39,430 nucleotides of DNA, from NCBI GenBank assembly GCA_021786265.1, contig JAJYNP010000027.1, forward strand, positions 1 to 39,430, written 5' to 3'. Source of the stretch: Chloroflexota bacterium (GTDB taxonomy: Bacteria; Chloroflexota; Limnocylindria; Limnocylindrales; CSP1-4). The position numbers and the translations under genes were made by a program. The notes beneath the pieces were generated by a model. That model was given only the letters and a program-made list of their open reading frames with translations. It was not told the DNA's origin and ran no database searches. Shown here piece after piece: positions 33,031-39,430 of the stretch. Position 1 is the first letter of the stretch; every line of letters starts with the position of its first letter.

Positions 33031-36024
33031 ATGGCATCACAGCGACCATCGGACGACACCCGCTTCGAGGGCATCGGCGACTGGCTGGTGAGCCGCGGCC
33101 AGGATGCCCTCGCCCACGGCGCTGAGAAGCGCCCGCGGGGGGCGGGTCCCGGTCGCACGGGACGCCGCCGCCCGGTGCGGGCTGCGGTGGCCGCGGTCGT
33201 CGCGCTCGTGCTCGTCTGGATCGTCCTCAACTTCCTGTCCGGGCCGGTGGCCGCCTACCTGTGGTTCCAGAACGTGGGCTTCGGCACCGCCTGGGCCGAT
33301 CAGTTCGCGTACACCGTCGCGCTGTTCGGGGGCGGCCTGGCCGGCGGCGCGATCCTCCTGCTGGCGAACGTGGCCCTCGCCTGGCGCCTCGGCCTCGAAC
33401 CGACCGACGCGGAGGTGACCGCGCACGGCCGGGCTCGACCCGGCAACGCGCGGGGCGAGGCATGGCTCGTCGCGGCGGCGAATCTCCCGCGCAGGACCGT
33501 CCGCCGGTTGCTGGTCCTGGCGACCCTCCTGCTCGGCCTGGCCCTCGGCTTCTACCTGTCGGGGTCGTGGCAGACCGTGGCGCTGTGGCTGCATCGCGTG
33601 CCGTACTCGCCGTCGGGGGCGGCCGTCGTCGACCCGGTCTTCGGCCTGGACCTGGGCTGGTGGATGTTCACCTTGCCGCTGCTGCACCTCGTGGCCGCGG
33701 TGGGCGGCGGCCTGCTCCTCGGGAGCCTGCTCCTGACCGGTGCCGCGTACGGCGTGGCCGCGGTGCGGGGAGCGGATGTGACGCGCCGCGGTCCCGTGCT
33801 GCACCTCGCCCTGCTGGGCGGCCTGCTGCTCGCGGCCGTCGCGGCGATGCAGTGGCTCGGCCGATACGACCTCTCGTACGCGCAGAACGGCTTCGTCACG
33901 GGGGTCGGCGCCACCGACGCTGCGGTGCGTCTCCCGCTGGCCGCGGTGACCACGGCATCGACCGCCGTCGCCGCGGTCGGGCTGGTGGTGCTGGCGGTGA
34001 TCCACAACGCCCGGCTCGCGCGGCGCGCCGCCGTCGTGGGCGGCGCCTGGTACCTGGCGCTCCTCGTGGCGGGGACCGTGCTCCCCACGGCCTACCAGAA
34101 GCTCGTCGTGGCGCCCAGCCAGAACCTGGCCGAAGCGCCGTCCATCGCGAACAACATCGCCATGACCCGACGCGCCTTCGCGCTCGACACCTGGAACGTC
34201 GAGTCGGACCCGGGCCGCTCGAGCCTGACCGCGGCCGACGTGAGCAACGACCAGGCGACGTTCAACAACGCGCGCCTGTGGGACGCCCGTCCGCTGGCTG
34301 CGACGCTCGATCAGCTCCAGACCGTGCGCCAGTACTACACCTTCACGTCGGTCAACATCGACCGGTACGTCATCAACGGCCAGCCCACCGAGGTCATGCT
34401 CTCCGCGCGTGAGATGGCGCTGACCAAGAGCCAGCCCAACCCGTCGTGGATCGCGGCCCACGTCCTCTACACCCACGGATACGGCCTGGCCATGGTGCCC
34501 GTGAATGCCGTCGACTCGAACGGCCTGCCCCACCTGATCATCGAGAACCTGCCGGTCACCCAGTCGCCCGGGGCGCCGCTCGTGACGCAGCCGCGCATCT
34601 ACTTCGGGCAGCGGCCGTCGAGCTGGGTGCTGGTCGACGCGAAGAGCAACGAGTTCGACTACCCGTCCAGCACCGGCAACGGCAGCGACGTCGACACGCG
34701 CTACACGGGGACGTCCGGGTTGCCGGTGGGTTCTCCCGCCGAGCGCCTCTTCTGGGCGTGGAACCTGGGCGACCTCAACCTGGCGATCAGCGACCAGGTG
34801 ACCCCGCAGACGAGGCTCCTGCTGCACCGCAGCCTGGCGGATCGCCTCGGCACCCTCGCCCCGTTCCTGGCCCTCGACGGCGACCCGTACGTGGTGATCG
34901 CGCCGAACGGGCACCTGGTCTACGTGCAGGATGCGTACACCACCACGGCCGGGGTGCCCGACGCGACCGCGATGAACGACGCCAGCCTCGGCGCAACCTA
35001 CGACTACATCCGCAACAGCGTGAAGATCACCGTCGACGCCTACGACGGCACCACCCACTTCTACGTCGCCGATCCGACCGATCCGCTGATCCGTGCGTGG
35101 GAGGGCGTGTTCCCGGGCATGTTCGAGCCCATTTCGACGATGCCGGAGGGCCTGGCCGCGCACATGCGCACGCCCGAGTCCATGTTCAACGCCCAGACGC
35201 AGATGTACGCCGCCTACCACGTCACCGACGTGGCCAGCTTCTACAAGGGCGACAACCTCTGGACGGTGCCGTCCGTGACCACGGGCGGTACCCAGGTCCT
35301 GCCTCCGCAGGCGTACTACGTCGAGATGCGCCTGCCGAACCAGGGCACGCCGGAATTCGTGCTGGTCCAGCCCATGGTGCCGGCATCCCGTCCGAACATG
35401 ATCGCCTGGGTGGCAGCCCGGAATGACGGGACGGCGCGGGGCCAGGTGATCGTCTACGAGCTCCCTGCCAACACGACGATCCAGGGCCCCACGCAGATCG
35501 AGGCGCGCATCGACCAGGATCCGGTGATCAGCGCGCAGATCAGCCTGTGGAACCAGAGTGGCTCCCGGGTCATTCGCGGGAGCCTGCTGGTCATCCCGGT
35601 CGGCACGTCGTTCCTGTACCTCGAGCCGATCTACCTCCAGTCCACCAGCTCGGCGTTCCCGCAGCTGACCAAGGTGGTGGTGGCATCGTCGCAGACGGTC
35701 GGCTGGGGAGACACGCTCCGGGAGGCACTGCAGGCGGTGGTCAGCGGCGCCGGCACCGGCGGTCAGGCGACCACCGGCAGCGGGACGGGCACGGGCGGCG
35801 GGTCAACGGGCTCCGGTACGACCCCCAGCCCCTCGCCGGGCCCCGGCGGCGGCCTGCCCACCGACTCGGCCGGCCTCATCCAGTACATCGACACTCATTT
35901 CGCGGCGGCCAAGGCGGACCAGGCCAGCGGCGACTTCGTGGGGTACGGCAAGGAGATGCAGCTCGTTCAGTCCGCGCTCGACGCCCTGAGCGCGCTGAAC
36001 GCCGGGTCTTCGCCTCTGCCGTAG
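33031..36024 (+). CDS. UPF0182 (COG1615) family membrane protein
   Basis: A 997-residue protein of a family with no settled function, found mainly in actinobacteria, Chloroflexota and cyanobacteria. There are about seven membrane segments in the first 350 residues, for example VVALVLVWIVLNFLSGPVAA near residue 60, then a large soluble domain. Family motifs seen: YQKLVVAPSQNLAEAPSIAN, NIAMTRRAFALDTW, and ARLWDARPLAATLDQLQTVR followed by QYYTF. A Gly/Ser/Thr/Pro-rich linker near 910-945 leads to a short helical tail. TACTGT (32987-32992) and AAGGAG (33011-33016) lie upstream of the ATG. It sits within polysaccharide genes; any envelope role is inference. Confidence 0.95.
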   Translation: MASQRPSDDTRFEGIGDWLVSRGQDALAHGAEKRPRGAGPGRTGRRRPVRAAVAAVVALVLVWIVLNFLSGPVAAYLWFQNVGFGTAWADQFAYTVALFGGGLAGGAILLLANVALAWRLGLEPTDAEVTAHGRARPGNARGEAWLVAAANLPRRTVRRLLVLATLLLGLALGFYLSGSWQTVALWLHRVPYSPSGAAVVDPVFGLDLGWWMFTLPLLHLVAAVGGGLLLGSLLLTGAAYGVAAVRGADVTRRGPVLHLALLGGLLLAAVAAMQWLGRYDLSYAQNGFVTGVGATDAAVRLPLAAVTTASTAVAAVGLVVLAVIHNARLARRAAVVGGAWYLALLVAGTVLPTAYQKLVVAPSQNLAEAPSIANNIAMTRRAFALDTWNVESDPGRSSLTAADVSNDQATFNNARLWDARPLAATLDQLQTVRQYYTFTSVNIDRYVINGQPTEVMLSAREMALTKSQPNPSWIAAHVLYTHGYGLAMVPVNAVDSNGLPHLIIENLPVTQSPGAPLVTQPRIYFGQRPSSWVLVDAKSNEFDYPSSTGNGSDVDTRYTGTSGLPVGSPAERLFWAWNLGDLNLAISDQVTPQTRLLLHRSLADRLGTLAPFLALDGDPYVVIAPNGHLVYVQDAYTTTAGVPDATAMNDASLGATYDYIRNSVKITVDAYDGTTHFYVADPTDPLIRAWEGVFPGMFEPISTMPEGLAAHMRTPESMFNAQTQMYAAYHVTDVASFYKGDNLWTVPSVTTGGTQVLPPQAYYVEMRLPNQGTPEFVLVQPMVPASRPNMIAWVAARNDGTARGQVIVYELPANTTIQGPTQIEARIDQDPVISAQISLWNQSGSRVIRGSLLVIPVGTSFLYLEPIYLQSTSSAFPQLTKVVVASSQTVGWGDTLREALQAVVSGAGTGGQATTGSGTGTGGGSTGSGTTPSPSPGPGGGLPTDSAGLIQYIDTHFAAAKADQASGDFVGYGKEMQLVQSALDALSALNAGSSPLP

Positions 36025-36093
36025 TCCGCCGCCGCGAGCCTGCCGGCCGCGAACGCGTCGAGCCTGGCGCGGCGCGCTTGGGCGCGGCCCGCG

Positions 36094-37035
36094 TCACGGG
36101 TCCGCGTCGCCGGTCGACTCCCCGACGGGCTCCTGCCCTGCCAGCAGCGGTTCACCCTCGAAGGCCCACCACGCGGGGTGGATCAGGAACGAGAGCAGCG
36201 CGTCCCGCCGGTCGAACTCCGTGGACGCCATCTGCAGGGGCCGGTTCCAGCGACCATGCGAGTCGGTCAGGTAGTAGCGGTTCCTGATGAAGTTGGCCTC
36301 GTAGGTCAGGCCCAGCGAGGCCATCGATACCGGCCGAAGCTCCACCCGCAGCGCGCGCCCGGATGAGCTATCGGTGCAGGCGATGGTCCGCGATGGCGCT
36401 CCGTGCTCCGGGCGCGGCGCCTCCAGGAAGAGCTCGCCGTTGTTGTAGGCGCAGGTCCGGCAGAGTGGGTCGCCGTGGGCCGCCGTTCCCACCACGTCGA
36501 AGCCACGGCGCCGGAGGAACTGCAACTCGGCCGACAGGATCTCGACCGGATCCCGGCCGGTCTTCAGGCCGACCGTGATGGCGTTGTTGTGGAGGCCGAT
36601 CTCGTGGCCAAGGCGCTGGATCCGCTCCAGCGCCCGCAGGACGTAGCGAGTGGGCGGGCCGGAAAAGCCCCGCCGGTAATACCAGTCCGTGTGCAGCACG
36701 TAGTAGCTGGCGCGGTAGCCGCGGGCGGCCTCCCATTCCGCGAAGCGCACCGCGTTGTCGATGTCGGCGTCGGTGTCGTGGCGCAGCACCACGAGTCGCG
36801 GCGAACGCCGCTCCGGCGGCAACTCGAACAGCGCGCGAACAGGTATCACGGCCTCCGCCTGGCGGAGGATCGCGTCGAGCCGCTCCAGGTCGTGAGGGCC
36901 GAACGCGCGCCGGCGGACGAGCACGCCCTGCCGATCCGCGAGGAGCGCACGGGGGACGCCGTCGGTCTGGCGCTGCGCGGCCAGGTGACTCCGCACCGCG
37001 CGAGCGAGGGCGCGGACCCGTGCGTCCAGGGTCAT
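36094..37035 (-). CDS. NodB-like polysaccharide deacetylase family protein
   Basis: A 313-residue protein. The first NodB motif is VVLRHDTDADIDNAVRF (HDTD at 86-89) and the second is GHEIGLHNN (H144, H149), which in this family hold the metal and catalytic residues. The region GTAAHGDPLCRTCAYNNGEL contains a possible further histidine. It may remove acetyl groups from a surface glycan, but the motifs are not the textbook ones, so it could be a related hydrolase. There is no signal peptide, so it probably acts in the cytoplasm. ATG 37035 is preferred; TTG 37062 would add 9 residues. It is divergent from the GNAT-like gene. Confidence 0.75.
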   Translation of the reverse strand: MTLDARVRALARAVRSHLAAQRQTDGVPRALLADRQGVLVRRRAFGPHDLERLDAILRQAEAVIPVRALFELPPERRSPRLVVLRHDTDADIDNAVRFAEWEAARGYRASYYVLHTDWYYRRGFSGPPTRYVLRALERIQRLGHEIGLHNNAITVGLKTGRDPVEILSAELQFLRRRGFDVVGTAAHGDPLCRTCAYNNGELFLEAPRPEHGAPSRTIACTDSSSGRALRVELRPVSMASLGLTYEANFIRNRYYLTDSHGRWNRPLQMASTEFDRRDALLSFLIHPAWWAFEGEPLLAGQEPVGESTGDADP

Positions 37036-37178
37036 CGCGGCAGCACCATCTCGGGCATGCAACCACCTTCCACGGCGCTCGGCCGCCCTGTGCGGAGCGC
37101 CGCGGGTCCCCGAGAGCCGACGTACGCTAGCATGGCGTGCCCGGCGACGTCTCGGCGCGGCAGAGGAGGCGACGGCGC

Positions 37179-38067
37179 ATGGGGGAAACGGTGAGCCGAA
37201 CGGCAGTCACGGGCATGCGGCCGGCCGACCAGGGGCCGCACGTCTTCCCGCCGCTGACCATCAGCTTCCTCCGCGGCGACACCGCGGACCCCCACTGCGT
37301 CCAGTATCCCGACCGGTTCTACGCCCAGTTCACCGCCCCGAGCGCGCGCGACCCGCGGGCAGGGAAGTACGAGGATGGCTGCTCGATCCTGGTGACGCCG
37401 CCCACGTTTGACGCGTACTGGGGCTCGCCCCACGCGTACTGGGCGGCAGAAGGTTCGCCGGGCCGGCCGCGAAGGCTTCGTCTTCGCCCCGATCGAGCGT
37501 GACGCCCACCTCGACGACATCTTCGCCATCAACACGTCGATGCCGGAGCGCCAGGGCCGGCCCATGGGCGAGGCCTACCAGCAGCAGCCGGCGCCGCAGG
37601 GTCCCTCTCCCGACTTCTCGTGCGCGCGCCACGCGTTGCGTCACTACGGCGTGCTGCGCGAGGGACACCTCTACGCCTACGCCTGGGTCTACGTGGTGGG
37701 TGAGATGTGCCTCTTCTCGACCATCCTGGGCCACGGCGAACACATGAAGTCGGGAATCATGTCGCTGCTGGTGGCCGAGGCGGTGCGCGACCTGATGACG
37801 GTCGCGGGACTGCGTTTCGCGATGTACAACCTGCACGCCTCGGGCACCGATGGGCTGCGCTTCTTCAAGGAGCAGATGGGGTTCCAACCGTTCCGCGTGA
37901 CGTGGGTGATGGGCGACGGCACCGACGAGGAGCGACGGGCGGCGCGCGCCCGGGCGGTGGAGGACGCGCTGCGCGCAAGGGCCGCCGGCCCGGATGCGTC
38001 GAGCGCAGGACCGGCCGCGCTCGGGCGGCTCATCCGTCGCCTCGGGCGGTTCGTTCCCAGGGGCTGA
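37179..38067 (+). pseudogene. GNAT-like acetyltransferase gene with a frameshift
   Basis: Two overlapping frames together give one protein of about 295 residues. The first runs from ATG 37179 (GAGGAGG 10 nt upstream) through FPPLTISFLRGDTADPHC and TPPTFDAYWGSPHAYWAA. The second continues VRRAGREGFVFAPIERDAHL, DDIFAINTSMPERQGRPM, LFSTILGHGEHMKSGIMSLL and GTDGLRFFKEQMGFQPFRV, as in GNAT proteins linked to capsule genes. The phase changes by +1 between about 37440 and 37460, where one extra G would explain it. It is either a disrupted gene or a sequencing or assembly error. A divergent deacetylase-like gene suggests a role in acetylating a glycan or its precursor. Confidence 0.7.
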
Positions 38068-39397
38068 GGGTTCCGATCGGCGGCCCGCTCGCACCGAGCG
38101 AGCGCAGGACCCCCGCGTAGACGGCAGCCTGGCGCTCCCAGTTATAGGTGGCCCGGGCGGCCGCGAGGGCGCGGGCGCGGCACGCCTCGCGGTCCGCTGC
38201 CGAGGCGTCGAGCACCGCGAGGATCGCCCGGGCGATGTCGGCCGGATCGTCCGGGTCGCACAGCACGCCCGCGCCCGTCTCTCGAACGATCGTCGCCATC
38301 CCCGGCAGGTCGCTCGCCACGACCGGCACGCCCGCCGCAAGCGCCTCGAACAGCTTGTTCGGGGTGGTCAGCCTGTGGTTGAGGGTGTTGCCCTCGATCG
38401 GCATCGCGGCGACATCTGCGGACGCGACCCAGTCGATCAGGGACTCCGGCGGGACGCCCGGCACGACGTGCACGCGGGTGGCGTGCGGAAGAGCGGCGGC
38501 CTGCTCGCGGTAAGCCTCGAACCGCGGGCCGAAGCCCATCACCACCAGGTGGGCGTCCGGGACGCGGGCCATCGCCTCGAACAACCGCTCGATCCCCCGG
38601 TGCGGGAACAGGTACCCGTGGTACAGGACCACCGGCAGGTCCGGATCGAGGGCGAGCAGCTGGTGGAGACGGCGCGGCCGGGGCGGGCCTCCGGGCTCGC
38701 CCGGTGCCGGATCAGGTGGGGCGGGCGGGCAGTTCATGACGATCGCCGGTCGGAGGCCGAGCCGGCGGGCGAGCACGTCCGCGTAGGGGCGGCTCACGGT
38801 GATGACGGCGTCCGCGGATCGCGCCCAGCGGCGCTCGCGGCGCGCCAGCAGCCACCGCCATGTCCGCGGCAGCCGAGCGAATCGCCCGCTCTCGACGTGG
38901 ATCTCGAGGGAGTCGTACACCACGCGTCCGCCGTGCCGGGCCCGCAGCCGCAGGGCGACGGGCAGCATCACCAGGCCGTCCGCCTGCCAGACGTCGGCGG
39001 GGGGCGCCACGCGTTCGACGGCCGCCGCCCAGCGGCGCACCACGAGTTCATAGCGCAGCGCCTGCAGGAGCCTGCCCGGGCCCTCGAGCAGCAGGCGCAC
39101 GGCGGCCACGCGGCGGCGCGGCGGCGCGCCGGGAGCGGGCGATCGCGGCTCCGTGCCCGGCACGGGCAGGCGCGGAGCTGGCAGCCAGCGGGGCCCTCCG
39201 GGCAGTGGCACGCGGAGCAGGTCATAACCCTCTCGCGCCTCGCGATCCGGGAGCCCGGGCGCCGCGCGCGCGACCCAGGTGACCGGACAGCCGGCGTCGA
39301 CGAGGGTCCGCGTCATGCGCAACGCCCGCGAGTTGTGCTCGGCGGTGCTGGCGAACAGGAGGATGACGCGAGGTCCCGGGGAGGGTTGGCCGCCCAT
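38030..39397 (-). CDS. GT4-like glycosyltransferase
   Basis: A 455-residue GT-B enzyme. The N-terminal domain starts VILLFASTAEHNSRALRMTR. The donor domain contains VVLYHGYLFPHRGIERLFEA, and DVAAMPIEGNTLNHRLTTPN followed by KLFEALAAGVPVVASDLPGM. The NHRLTTPNK-FEALAAGVP stretch parallels the gene at 26304. ATG 39397 overlaps the stop of an upstream frame as TGATG, so the two are probably co-transcribed. It overlaps the 3' end of the convergent GNAT-like gene by 38 nt. The sugar and acceptor are unknown. Confidence 0.9.
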   Translation of the reverse strand: MGGQPSPGPRVILLFASTAEHNSRALRMTRTLVDAGCPVTWVARAAPGLPDREAREGYDLLRVPLPGGPRWLPAPRLPVPGTEPRSPAPGAPPRRRVAAVRLLLEGPGRLLQALRYELVVRRWAAAVERVAPPADVWQADGLVMLPVALRLRARHGGRVVYDSLEIHVESGRFARLPRTWRWLLARRERRWARSADAVITVSRPYADVLARRLGLRPAIVMNCPPAPPDPAPGEPGGPPRPRRLHQLLALDPDLPVVLYHGYLFPHRGIERLFEAMARVPDAHLVVMGFGPRFEAYREQAAALPHATRVHVVPGVPPESLIDWVASADVAAMPIEGNTLNHRLTTPNKLFEALAAGVPVVASDLPGMATIVRETGAGVLCDPDDPADIARAILAVLDASAADREACRARALAAARATYNWERQAAVYAGVLRSLGASGPPIGTLSPWERTARGDG

Positions 39398-39430
39398 CAC
39401 CGTCCGCCGTCGCCCACCAGCTCGCGGTAG
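39397..39430 (-). CDS. C-terminal end of an upstream gene, possibly a glycosyltransferase (partial)
   Basis: The minus-strand frame entering at the window edge reads YRELVGDGGR and stops at TGA 39399-39397, overlapping the ATG of the next gene. YREL near the end is common in GT4 enzymes, but ten residues are too few to identify it. Confidence 0.4.
   Translation of the reverse strand, partial: YRELVGDGGR

Overview
This is a GC-rich (roughly 70%) bacterial chromosomal segment with dense, often overlapping genes and no rRNA or CRISPR. Gene content (UPF0182/COG1615 membrane protein, PucR regulator beside a type I glutamine synthetase, parvulin-type foldase, many GT4 glycosyltransferases, leaderless-looking promoters) suggests a Chloroflexota lineage such as Limnocylindria, or a deep actinobacterium. 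This is inference from gene type and composition; no marker gene proves it.

Layout. (1) 1-1913: right end of an integrated mobile element. A chain of GTGA/ATGA-overlapping genes (an unfinished gene, a LuxR-type HTH protein, a 57-residue protein, a large serine recombinase) runs into the 3' end of tRNA-Pro(CGG), and the recombinase stop codon lies in the tRNA T-loop. (2) 1969-6504: amino-sugar pair (SIS isomerase and ROK-type kinase), then a divergent lipid pair (Y-x6-K reductase and PlsC-like acyltransferase), closed by a large inverted repeat. (3) 6505-13605: glnA with a PucR regulator, ResB, a Cys/Met PLP enzyme divergent from an Lrp/AsnC regulator, and a HicB-like/DinB-like fusion. (4) 13629-19786: amino-acid permease, ETF-quinone oxidoreductase, a single-chain ETF beta-alpha fusion, and a tandem-ACT protein. 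(5) 19787-21254: a gene-poor scar around tRNA-Pro(TGG) with broken toxin-antitoxin genes (AbiEi antitoxin remnant, RHH-like antitoxin stub, frameshifted PIN toxin, possible second PIN fragment). (6) 21255-26243: five-gene operon (parvulin foldase, mazG, rph, rdgB, TauE/SafE permease). (7) 26304-39430: surface-polysaccharide region with four full and probably one partial glycosyltransferase gene, an ABC-2 glycan exporter (permease plus ATPase), UPF0182, a NodB-like deacetylase and a frameshifted GNAT-like gene.

How it works together. The ETF fusion and the FixC-like oxidoreductase overlap and would pass electrons from dehydrogenases to quinone. MazG, RNase PH and RdgB form a nucleotide-housecleaning and RNA-processing operon. 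The 26-39 kb genes look like synthesis, modification and export of an envelope glycan. The most unusual points are the serine recombinase at a tRNA 3' end, a second tRNA-Pro flanked by decayed toxin-antitoxin genes, several domain fusions, and a recurring TANNNT box 6-9 nt before start codons that suggests leaderless transcription.

No stretch over 300 bases is without an annotated feature. The longest gene-poor part is 19787-20704, which holds one pseudogene and one tRNA.
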